Assembly: GCF_036373705.1 (NCBI RefSeq)
Contig: NC_089851.1
Span: forward strand, 20,155,470-20,219,469
Direction of reading: 5' to 3'
DNA: 64,000 nt
Origin: Amia ocellicauda
Lineage: Eukaryota; Chordata; Actinopteri; Amiiformes; Amiidae
Shown here: in pieces, positions 33,870 to 50,953 of the stretch
How the letters are laid out: each line of letters begins with the position of its first letter
Position numbering within the stretch: the first letter of the stretch is position 1
Made by a program: the position numbers and the translations under genes
Notes under the pieces: generated by a model
Seen by the model: only the letters and a program-made list of their open reading frames with translations
Databases searched by the model: none
Told to the model about the DNA's origin: nothing

Positions 33870-35429
33870 CTACGTCTGGGAAGTCGAGGACTCGCCTTGG
33901 TTTGAGGTTTCAGCCTGACCCGAATTATTCAGAAACTGTCCTGTGGCACCAATGTACAACCGGGATCGCATTGGCCATTTCTGAAAATGAATGAATAAAT
34001 ATATAAATAAATAAATGTGAACCTGGTTAAAATATATTTTCTTTACCAGTGTTGCATCCCTTTTGCTGTCATCACCACTGAATATTTTTTTTCTTCATTT
34101 TAAGTTTCATCAAAGAGTAGAGGGATTTTTCTTTAGTTAATGATAAAGAGAGTTATATTAAAGAAACATTTATTCAGTGTTTTTGAAGTGATGCATTTGC
34201 TGTACACTCCTTCAGGTTTTACCGAGTAGGCATAAGATTCAGGTACAGGTACACAAAGACCTTTTAAAATATTTTAAAAAATAAATAGATTTGCTCACAA
34301 CCATGAATGTAAACCACAACAGTACCTAAATAGCAATTAAAATAGCTTCTGGCATAGTATCAATGTGTTACTAATATCCTATAAATATAGGCTATGCTAA
34401 CATATGTAAAAACAACATATCCACCATTCTGTCTTTCTTATACAGGTAAACTCTTTTAATGCATTAGCTATACAAGAACAATTTTGAAATTGATCAGAAT
34501 TTTGGATGCAGGGATTACATAATTGAATCAGATTTATACTTTGAGCTGTTTTTCTCATGTTATTGCCATTAAAGAATTTCAAACTAATGATATAGATGTC
34601 TTACATTGTATTATGTATTGTATAAATATATATTCATACTTCTAAATTAAATAAGGTGCCAGCTATACAAATACAAAGTAGGAGGCTATAAGAAATGAAT
34701 AAAACAAATTACACATTTACTAATTCCATGAACAGATATATTAAAAAAAAAAAAATTAAAATCTTTGTATTCGCATACAAATAATAATTTAGTAGCCAAC
34801 TTTCTACCGGTTAACAAAAAGGCTCTTAAGAATTGTTTTTCAAATCTAGTTTTAAACTCTAGTTTTAAAATCGCCCAATCTGTTATATGTAAAAAGTAGA
34901 CATTATAATTAATATTATTATTCAATGCAAGCTACGCTGTCTTTTATTCTCCTTTGAACGCCAGTCTCCCGCTACTCACTTTCACCGGGTGCAGGTACCC
35001 CTCGCCCTTCAGGGAGTGCAGCACCTCCGCCGGCCGGGTCCCCTCTCCCTCCTCCGCGCCGTCCTCCTGCAGGGTGCGGGTCAGGTGCGCGATGTAGGTG
35101 GTGGCCAGGATCAGCACGTCCAGCTTGGACAGCTTGGTGTCCGGGGGCACGGAGGGCAGGGTCCTCTGGAGCTCCAGGAAAGCGTGTCGCAGCGTCTGCA
35201 CTCGGCTCCTCTCCCGGGCGGCGTTGGCTGCGGCGGGCCGCCCTCTGCCGCCGAGGCTGGCCGGACGGAGCCCCCTGGAGCGGGCCAGCGCCTCCGAGCG
35301 CCGCCGGTCCGGGCCCAGCAGGGCGTCCACGTCCGGGCCGGGGCTGGAGCTGGGGCTGGAGGCCGGGCTGTCGTCCATTATGATGACTGGAGCGGCGCCG
35401 CTGTCCATCAGTGACGGTCTTCCCACCAT
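33870..35429 (-). CDS. TCF24: TCF24, bHLH transcription factor 24
   Basis: Two coding exons. Exon A, 34980-35429, gives 150 residues and ends HPVK at a GTGAGT donor. Exon B, 33870-33980, follows a TTTTCAG acceptor, continues [17 protein letters not shown] and stops at TAG. Total 186 residues. The bHLH domain spans about 69-120: basic region [13 protein letters not shown], helix 1 [11 protein letters not shown], loop SVPPDTK, helix 2 [17 protein letters not shown]. It is a class II-type factor expected to bind E-boxes in the nucleus with an E-protein partner. The N-terminus is Ser/Pro-rich ([12 protein letters not shown]). Met1 (35429) is preferred for being first, but Met8 (MDSGAAP) is equally possible. 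Reading through the donor gives a false end [11 protein letters not shown]. Human TCF24 has the same [15 protein letters not shown] junction as I recall it. Intron 33981-34979 is AT-rich and shows nothing else. Confidence 0.93.
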
Positions 35430-35470
35430 AGGGACGCGGCCAGACTCCAGACTGACTGAGCTCAGTGCGG
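34970..35470. other. CpG island over TCF24 coding exon
   Basis: Dense CpG and high GC relative to both flanks, coinciding with the first TCF24 coding exon. It explains the long open frames seen on both strands here, which are shadows of TCF24. Confidence 0.7.
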
Positions 35471-36119
35471 ACAGTCACTCTTGCGACATGTACCCTTCAA
35501 AACATGAATAAAAAGCATATTGATTATCCTATACAATAAGGTACATTATTTTTTGTTTGTTTGTTTAACAGAAAACACTTGTTTATTAATAATTGGTGAT
35601 AAGTTAGACCATACTTTTTATACCACCGCAGAAAATATTCTTCTTCTTCTTAGGCCTATTAATAATCATAATCATAATCATAATCTAAAACCAGCCTGGT
35701 ATATCACACACACACAAACACAAACTGTTGATAATTCGCCGGTTTTGATTATATGGTTATTGTGTACGCTCTGCACGCATGATCAAATTGGTTTACTTTA
35801 TACTATGATGTACCTATATATTATTATTTGTAACATCCACGTTTCTATTTTATTAGCTGTTCGTGGTTTTAACTACCTTTTCATTTCTTTCTTTCTTTCT
35901 TTCTTTACAAACTTAAATGCACCATGAGAGTCCGAATCTGATGAATGTAATTTATGATAAGGCGACAAAAAGGGTTAAAATGGTTATATTATTAAAAAGC
36001 ACACTGAGTTTTTAAATCCTGGTTACTGTGCAAGTAACTCTATTTCAGGCCCATTAGTATTTTCATCTGTTTCTCATCATGGCCATGATGAATGTGTCAG
36101 GCGCCCTCCAGTAGTCATC

Positions 36120-36300
36120 CACAGTACGGCGCATTTCTGCGCATTTCTGCGCTGCGCAGTGTCGGTGAAGGCGGCCGGCTCACCTGCGCTGCGGGACTCT
36201 GGCATCAGGATGCGCGGCGCGGCGCTCAGCTCCAGCGCTGCACTCTGCGGGCTCTGGGTAACAGCAGTCCAGCTGCGGCTTTATAACCCGTCCCGGCCGG
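36120..36300 (-). promoter_or_regulatory. Probable TCF24 upstream promoter and untranslated first exon
   Basis: An isolated CpG-rich block about 0.7 kb upstream of the TCF24 ATG. On the minus strand a TATA-like TTATAAAG (36279-36286) is followed after about 30 bases by GC-rich sequence that ends in CGCAGCGCAG|GTGAGC, a good donor at 36183/36184. A 5' UTR exon of roughly 36184-36252 spliced to an acceptor just upstream of the coding exon would fit. The block also contains repeated GCGCATTTCT and a GCGCTGCGCAG motif. The link to TCF24 rests on position and strand only. Confidence 0.45.
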
Positions 36301-36536
36301 GGCTCAGACGGTGCCTGTCCGTGTGTCCGAGAGTGCGGATCTCACCTGAATGAGAGAGTGGGTCTCTGGAGCCTCTAATTTAATGGCAACACAAAGAGTT
36401 GACAGCTCTTTCACTTTGGAGTAATTAATCACAAGCCCTTAAACCTCTCTGGCAGCAGGAGAGACACCCAGCTCCTTTCCCTTCCCAACTTATTTTAAAT
36501 GGAGAAGGGGGACCTATAGAGAACGCCAGAGGCGAG

Positions 36537-36558
36537 ATATATATATATATATATATAT
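36537..36558. repeat. (AT)n microsatellite
   Basis: Eleven AT units upstream of the TCF24 promoter block. Confidence 0.9.
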
Positions 36559-36906
36559 TTAACTGTATACCACCTACATTATGTATTTAATTTAAACCGA
36601 TGCTGTACTATACTGCGCACCAGGGGGAGACAGACTGGGGGAAAAGATTAAATACACTAATATACCGTCTTCTGTCTTACATTTCTTCTGTGTCTGGAAA
36701 AATTGCAGAATGACGACGACTGCGATGCTGACGATGACTGTTATATAACTGGCACACTTACTTCAGTTAGTACAACTCAAATATTACAAAAAATAGTCTA
36801 AACAGGTGTCATTTGCTAATGGTCATACCTTCCCTGAAATTCATACCTACCCTAATGTAAACCTAAACATTCATGTTATATACAATTTTACTGGATACTA
36901 CTGTGG

Positions 36907-36907
<1 letters not shown>

Positions 36908-36983
<76 letters not shown>

Positions 36984-37000
36984 TACATTTACGCACACAC

Positions 37001-37091
<91 letters not shown>

Positions 37092-37192
37092 TACATTTAC
37101 ATACACACATATACAGTGCATATATATTATATACATACATACATACATTTACGGACACACATATACAGTGTATATATATATATATATATATA
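36908..37192. repeat. Compound (AT)n/(AC)n microsatellite
   Basis: About 285 bp of alternating AT and AC dinucleotide tracts: AT 36908-36975, AC-rich 36976-37030, AT 37031-37079, then a twice-repeated ACATACATTTAC…ACACATATACAGTG unit and a last AT tract. All reading frames through it are low-complexity Tyr-Ile/Cys-Val artefacts. Confidence 0.95.
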
Positions 37193-38268
37193 GGTCAATC
37201 GACAGTATTTGTTATTATGGTCTGAATGCATTCTTATGAGCTGTAGGGCCGCTCAATTTTCAAGTAACAGCTAATAAATAAACCCTAAACTGTAATCAAC
37301 ACTCAAGCTGGAGGAAATTCTTGCAGGCCTCATAAATTAATCACCCTGATTTCCAGTGTCCGCTAACGGGGATCCAGGCAAATTAATGAATGGAATAATT
37401 CATAGCATGTATATCTCAGACTGGTCTTAATAAACATTGTTTTTGTAAGGATGAAGTAACAGTATTGCTCCAGGCCACTAATTATAAAGTAAAGCAAAAA
37501 GGTTAAGTAAGCTTTTTTCCTTAATTACTCTCCGTCTTTCAAGGGTTATATTCTCGCGTTGTTTTAAAGGGCTCCATCAAAGGTGCGCGGGGAATTAAGG
37601 CCGGTGGATAATAATAATAATAATATAATTACCCATTTAAATGACCTGCTGTCTTTCAGCGGGTATTATTGTCACATCATTTGCCGGCCTGTCAGCCCCG
37701 TCGCGCACATTGCCGATATAGCACATAGGCAGGATATATATGTGGCTGTTACCACACATTAAACAGTCCTTGTTTTATTTTATTTGCGGCAGTTCACTTC
37801 GTACACAACAGTAACAACATGCACGAACCATTTCTTAACCAGGAACATTGTTGTCACTTGGTTGATGCAGTCGTTTTAAAAGGGAATGGCAGAACATTTT
37901 CGTTTTTGTATTAATTTCTTTATACCTAGTTTGTAATTGTATTTTAGAATGACATGATTTAGATACAATATATATTATTGTATATACTATTTTATACAAT
38001 TAATATACAATTGCACACGATATATGCGTAGTATCTTATTTCGATTGCGATTAATTTAGAGCGTTTGGGAGCGCGAATGAATGCTCATTACAATCCCAAT
38101 GTTTGGCATTCAATAGTTATTTTTGATTTACGAAAAAATGAAAATCTATCAATATTCAGTAGTAGACTATATTGAGATTTATTAATTACGAGATGTCTAA
38201 ATGATAACGACACAATACAATTTCATGTTTTCACTCAAATCAAATCAAATGTATTCCTATGGTTATCT

Positions 38269-38272
<4 letters not shown>

Positions 38273-38323
<51 letters not shown>
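38273..38323. repeat. (AT)n microsatellite
   Basis: Uninterrupted AT dinucleotide run of about 50 bases. Confidence 0.95.
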
Positions 38324-38326
<3 letters not shown>

Positions 38327-40514
38327 AGTAAACTCAAAAAGTTACAATCGGCTTATTATTACCTTTAAAAAATAAATCAAATCAGCCTTGTGATTTGTTG
38401 TGAAGATCCTAAAGCAATAATTAAGTGTTTTACTATCCTTTACAGACATGCCTATGCATTTGGATATTCCTGCGGTATTTTAGGTCTAAATAATGAACAT
38501 CTACTAGAAAATGTTACAGTAGTCAAATCCTGTATATGTAAAAGTTAGTTCAATTACACTGTAGATAGATAGACTTCTGAACCATTTATTTTATATATAC
38601 CGAGACACAGATTATGTTACAAATTAAAAAAACTCAGAGCAAAAACTATTCCATGTAAGTATCCAGTGTTTGAATCATTCTTGAAGCATATACCCCCTAT
38701 CAACATTTTTTTATGTAATTTTCGAAAATGAGGTTTATAATTCGGGAACGTTTAAAATGTTTCCATTCATTAAAAATACATTTGATGCAAAATAATAATA
38801 ATAATCTATCACAATTCCTTAATGATAAAACGGATTAATGCAACATTATTTTCAATACGTTGTATTTATTTATTTATGTATCAGTTTTATTTCGTTTTAG
38901 TCAAATAGATGTGTAAATTAAGACATTTATTGAAATACTTATAAATCCTATTAGCAAAGAGACAACAAAAGGAAACACAAATTGGACGTAGTCTGTGATT
39001 TTAGAATATACAACCAGAGTATTAAAAATTAATTATGTCTAAAAAAACATAATTATGAGAAAAAAGAAAGAGCACACTGTAATGCATTAATCAAACTCTC
39101 CTAATTAACACAGAAGGATCTTTATGTGTAAAATAGATGTTTTAGTACACACACACACACATAAATGTGCAGAATTCACGTATAGAAACAATGTGTAAAT
39201 CATTTTAAAGTCTAAATAACTACAATCTGTAAGATTGATGCATCATCTTCTGAAAGTACTGGATGTACATAATAACTCTCACAACAACAACACAACATCT
39301 CAAAAACAAACTGAAACATGTTACACATAATGAAAAAAATAAAGCAGGCTGTAACATAAACAGTATCATAACAAAGCCATGAAGTTGTCTTGCCTAAAAT
39401 CTGAATCTATCAGTGAAACTAAACTTCAGATATATGAAAAGGTATTGCTTTCTTAGTAATGTACATATTGTATATACATACTCCACATATAGGGGAAAGT
39501 GTTGCAATGGATGCACACTCTCTGTGGAGGCAGAGAGGCTGGGTTCACAGTGTGCACAGCCCTCCTGTGTGCGGCGCAGGGTTTAAGCTCTCACACAGGG
39601 AAATGAGAGGGCAGCTCTGCAGACTCTGTCACATCCCGGACTGGCTGAACTCTCCTTGGATCCATCAGGCTCTGCGATCTGCCCAACAACACACGAGAAA
39701 CAGCTCATCAGCTCTGCAGAGCGCCTCACTATTTCTTAAAGGTGGATTTAAAACATATCGATGATGAAAAACAAGAACATCCACCAAAATAAGGAAAATG
39801 AGCGCACGCAAAGCAAACCAATGCAAAATAACCACATGCAAAACCCTTACTACAGTCAAGATGGTGATTTATACAGAGGTACATATATTCTGGATATTGT
39901 ACATTTCTAAAATGTTAATGAAAGCTACAGAGATTATTGTCACTTGCATTAGTAAGAAGAAATTCTATCCTGTTTGACAAGTGTCACATACAGTATCATT
40001 ATAGATAAAAAAACAAGCATGTAAATGTTTTCCTTGGCCTAAAACCAAGCACAATTCTGGACATGCAATTCATATCATTCAACAGACAGTGTAATTCCTA
40101 GTAGATTTCAAGATTTCAAACATTAATTAGAAAGTAAAACAAAACCACAAAGAATACTGAGCTGTGAATAAGCATCAAACATATACTGTATATATTATTC
40201 AGATATGAACAAACATGTAAAACAGTAGTAATTGAAATCTACCAATCATTTCATACTCCAAAGTGGAATGTTAAAGAAGCAAAAGAAAATCAACCAAAAA
40301 GATAAACACATAATTAAAATATAAGATATAAAAACCTATTATGACATTTCAATTATGCAGTTGTATGAATAGGTTGTGGAATGAATAAATTACATTGTTG
40401 CTTTCTAGGTCTTAAATACCCAGTAAAAAAACATTACAGCAATAATTACTGTATCTGTTCCAGTAACACAGAATCTCGAATTTAATCTCTTGGGTATAAC
40501 GCAGAGAGACTCAT

Positions 40515-40618
40515 TAGTGGTCCTTAAGGGCTGCAGGGTTTTCTGGTTTTTGTTCCACTTAAACTACTAATTACCAATTTAAAACTACTCATTGACATAA
40601 AATAATTAAGTTAACACT
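40515..40618 (+). repeat. Diverged dispersed repeat fragment
   Basis: TTAGTGGTCCTTAAGGGCTG…CTGGTTTTTGTTCC followed by TACTAATTACCAATT and TAATTAAGTTAAC. The layout of a TGGTTxxxGTTCCA stretch followed by AATTA-rich core resembles the left arm of the repeat at 42288. No clear right arm. Confidence 0.3.
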
Positions 40619-41839
40619 TTGTCTCAGGTCGTCCTACACAGGTTACGATTTGAGAGGCAGTTATCATATTTATTTAAACACTGCGATATCTCATCTAACT
40701 TGAAGGGTGTAATAATAATCTGGTAAGAGAATGAAAGAATAAAAAAAAATACAGTGTAATACAATCTGAGCAACACCAGCAAATACATTCCAGGATTTTC
40801 ATACAGTGTGCTTGAACAGCAAAATGAGACAATAGTAGCGCAAGCTCTGGATTAACTCACAGCGCTGACCCACCCACCCGTCACAAATTAAAAACACACT
40901 TGACTTTTTTTGACAGAGGACTTACTGCTGTTACTTAATAGAAACATGCTATCAAGTACTAGGATTAGGCATTTGCAATTGGTGGCTCAGGCACGATCTT
41001 AATAGAGACCAACATTCACTACAGCATGTGCAATATTGTCCCAGATGCGGTTTGTAGGAGTCACTGTATGTGTGCCTTGGATTCATCTCCCTGGAAATTG
41101 CTATATTATATGTAGCTGAAACAACACACACCAGTCCTGGGAGGGCAAGCCTTTGACCTGGGAGATACTATGTGTACAGGTACTTTCAAGTTCACATCAC
41201 ATAGCTTTTGGAACACCTTAAGTTGGCAAATTCTTGTTTAAATCTGTTCATCAAGTGTTCTTTCATTCAGAATAGTGCTTGAATGAGACACTATTTTTAA
41301 TTTTGTGTGTATTTTAAGACTATCCCTGAACACAGGCGATGACCTCTATTTAAACCTGCGAACAGGAGTTGCTTGTTTGTTTTTCAGCTTTATTCCTGGT
41401 TGGTTTTCCCAGCAAGACACTTGTTCTGCTCTGTTGCTTGCTAGAAAAAAATCTTGCTAGTTCTAATATAAACTAGTCCTGAAGGTAATGATTAGGTCAT
41501 GTGATTTCTTACGAAGGCATTTATTATCAGACAGAAGCATATTTATGAATGATTGTTTGTTTAATTGATAACTGAGTCAAGCAGAAAACTACTGTCCGTA
41601 AACCTACAGCAATTGAAAGATATGGTGTTATAATAATATGTATTTATTTGTGAAAGAAGCACTGGAAATAAACCTTCTTTTAAGTGTAGTTCTTGTAATG
41701 GGAGTAAAAATAAACATTTTATGCAAATGTCTCTGGGTGTCTGTGCAGCTTTTAGCCATATAGTGAAGCTAGTAAGAAATTGCAAAAACAGTTTCTAATT
41801 TAAATTGTTTATTGTTGTAAATAATTGTATTCACAGCCA

Positions 41840-41840
<1 letters not shown>

Positions 41841-41880
<40 letters not shown>
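41841..41880. repeat. (ATT)n microsatellite
   Basis: About thirteen ATT units. Confidence 0.95.
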
Positions 41881-41881
<1 letters not shown>

Positions 41882-42287
41882 AATAATTAATCATGCATTT
41901 ATTTTTCAATATAAAGAATGTTACACCAGAAGGATAACTTTAATTGGTTTAAAATCACATCCCGGTTGAATCATGCAGTAATCCAAGCGATAAAGGTGGA
42001 ATAAACAATATTTCAGTGAAGGACCATAAGATGGCCACGAGCTTGTAAGCTGGGAAAAGCCGAGACTGTTTTAATATTTAAAGCACTGCTTCATTGTTAC
42101 GCTTCCATAGCACAATTCAAAATTGACATATTTCATACCAGAGCTATGGGATTCCTATCAAACACAAGTCTGTGGGTTGCAATTTTAGTTTGATGCTTTC
42201 TTGAATTAATCAGAACTCAAAAAAGTAATTATTATTATATTGTTGCTGTAGTCCCATATAAACTACATGTTAGATTGGCCCCGGAAG

Positions 42288-42947
42288 AGCAGTGGTTCCC
42301 AAACCAGTCCTAGGGCCCCTCCTGCCCTAATGATTTTCATTGCAACCAAGCCCTTAATTACTTTATTGAAACTTGAATTGAACTGTTAATTCAATTAAGG
42401 GTTCAATTAAGCAATTGAGGGGGACTCCAGGGCCCAGTTGTTCAAAAAGTTTAATCTGGATCAGAATGATCCTTTTTTTTTTAACTTTACTGTACTGAAA
42501 GTCTTAATAGGTAGCCTAATGTCTACTTTTCTACTTTATCACTGTAACGGTTAAACACATCAAGTGCAAAATATAAATAAATGTATATATTTATACATAT
42601 ATAGTATATATACTACATGATACAAATGTTGTATTATTTGACCAATTTTAAAGTTTTATTACATTTTGTTCCTGAAATCCACCCTGAATCCACCCTTCTG
42701 CTGGGATCAGGATAATCCTGATTTTTTGGATCAAAGATCCAAATCCTACTAAAAACTTTGAACAACACATACTGAAGGTTGGATCCAGATCAAAACCAAG
42801 ACTGGATTACGTGATCTAATCCGATTTCAGAATCCTTTTTTTCTTTTGAATAACCCATTTTCAAGATTTGATCAATTCGATAGCCGAAATCCGATCAGAT
42901 TACTTCTGAACAACTGGGCCCAGGACTGGTTTGATAACCATTGCTGT
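42288..42947 (+). repeat. Foldback repeat split by a MITE
   Basis: The left arm AGCAGTGGTTCCCAAACC…CCAGTCCTAGGGCC (42288-42318) is an imperfect inverted copy of the right arm GGCCCAGGACTGGTTTGATAACCATTGCTGT (about 42917-42947, given here as two 16-base halves: GGCCCAGGACTGGTTT, GATAACCATTGCTGT). Between them lies an AATTAAGG-rich core and then the element at 42431-42920. A diverged relative may be at 18454-18618. Confidence 0.55.
42431..42920 (+). mobile_element. PIF/Harbinger-like MITE, 490 bp, CAG target duplication
   Basis: The left terminus GGCCCAGTTGTTCA and the right terminus TGAACAACTGGGCC are perfect 14-bp inverted repeats. The similarity extends inward (AAGTTTAATCTGGATC against AAGTAATCTGATC). 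CAG stands immediately outside each end (42428-42430, 42921-42923). A 3-bp CWG duplication and a GG-starting terminus are typical of PIF/Harbinger elements. The interior has many GGATC/GATCC palindromes and no transposase, so it is non-autonomous. Confidence 0.72.
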
Positions 42948-43052
42948 AGAACATAACAGAGGTTCTTAATTAGGATGAATGTGCCATTTAATAGGGTTTT
43001 ATCATTCATGCCCTGAGAATACAGGGTTACTACAACTAGTCATAAGACTACT

Positions 43053-43053
<1 letters not shown>

Positions 43054-43110
<57 letters not shown>
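43054..43110. repeat. (AAT)n microsatellite
   Basis: Nearly pure AAT run of about 19 units, 80 bp before a second AAT run. Confidence 0.95.
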
Positions 43111-43112
<2 letters not shown>

Positions 43113-43189
43113 ATTAATAATAAAAATAATAACATTGATAATTAAGAACTTCTGTTATATTCTACAGGAGCCAATTTAACAGCAATAAC

Positions 43190-43191
43190 AC

Positions 43192-43237
<46 letters not shown>

Positions 43238-43261
43238 TTAATAATAATAATAATAATAATG
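43190..43261. repeat. (AAT)n microsatellite
   Basis: About 24 AAT units with one interruption near 43235. Confidence 0.95.
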
Positions 43262-44610
43262 AGTAATGTATTTTGACTGTGTAAAACAGAAACAGCTACA
43301 CTACACATGGATTGAGCCATTGCAATGACATTATAATATCACTAAAGGGCATCACATTTTAATGACTCAACATTTAGTTGAATTATGCTCTGTTTAACAT
43401 GGCAATGCGGATGTTCCTTCGCGTTTGTTATTGTAACTGTCATACATTATGCATGTATTGGTCTCTCCTTTGGGTTAATAAGAATAAATATGCATTTTTA
43501 CTTCAAATAAATATAATAATAACTCAAAACAAGAGGAGACCAGATCATTCTTATGCAGTATAACTATTTAATGATCCCACTGAGTCAGTTGTATCAGCTA
43601 CCATGTCACATAAATGCACATTTTTCTATGCACTAAATGAACAAATTTAGATACTCTTTATCTGCATATTTGTGCTGACCCTCTGCAGTATTTTGATTAT
43701 CTCTGTCAAAGCTTCTTAAATCATACCCTTCAGTCCTACAAGAGGTCTGGGATGCACTGCTTTCTGTATTCTCCACAATGTTAAAGTCCTGCCATGAGAA
43801 CCCAACCATGACAGAATGCTATTTGCGCACTGAAAATTAAATGCAAGTAGAAGCTGGTCTCAGCCTGAAAGTCCACTTTTCCTTTCAGCAGAGCAGCCCC
43901 CTAGGTTACTGCCAGCACAGAAAACACTGTTTATTTGCATGGGGGAAGAAAGCTTTGAGACCGAGCAACTGACAAATAACAGGCCATTCATCAAGAACAC
44001 CGAAGGGAAGGAAATAAGCAGTTAAGTGAAACATGTTTACATTAAAATCACTTATACCAATTAAAGACCATTTTTCTTTCTGTTTTTCAAACTGAGATAT
44101 GTATTGTATTTTTAATTTCTCTAATTGTAACATTAAACTTTAGTGTCTTTTTCACACAAGATGATTAAGCTTTTTTTCTCACATCATCCTAAAGATTTAC
44201 TTTTTTTTAAGAATATGAACAATTGCATATTTAAACTTTCAGACTTAACAGATTCTCTTATTACTTTTCTTAAAAAATTCCTCATGCAAAAATAAGTCTA
44301 TTAGTCAGTGTATATTTATCTCAACCATTGTTTGTATTTGAAACCTAATTTCAAGTTATTTGTGTTTTCCATTTATCATACACCTTTGGGGCAGCTAACA
44401 TGTTAAAAAGGAAGTCAATTTAAAAACAGTTTTTCATGATCAGGAAAAATAACAATTTAATGAGCAGGCAGTAAACATGTTTTGGTTGTAACTCCCTTAG
44501 AAAGAATTCAGGAAAAACACATGAATAATATTGACAGGCTTTTCTTCCATCCACTGAAGACTGGTAATGTACATTTCAGATATTAAGCCTTATAGACATC
44601 AGTCTTTAAA

Positions 44611-50953
<6,343 letters not shown>

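Larger units (their letters stand above)
36560..44610. other. TCF24-PPP1R42 intergenic region
   Basis: 8 kb of AT-rich DNA with no gene recognised. It carries several microsatellites, a nested MITE at 42.3-42.9 kb and one diverged repeat at 40.5 kb. Two less AT-rich stretches (about 37250-37420 and 37520-37740) with homeodomain-like TTAATTA/TTAATGA cores and an ATCAAAGG (TCF/LEF-like) site look like possible enhancers. Confidence 0.5.

Noticed and set aside
34972-35511. Large open frames overlapping TCF24 in other frames and on the plus strand
   Set aside because: Shadows created by GC-rich TCF24 coding sequence; only the bHLH frame has a recognisable domain and a conserved splice to exon B.
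36806-37225. Long open frames on both strands through the AT/AC tract
   Set aside because: They are dinucleotide-repeat translations (Tyr-Ile, Cys-Val, Thr-His) without start context or domain.
42979-43261. Poly-isoleucine open frame over the AAT repeats
   Set aside because: Microsatellite translation only.
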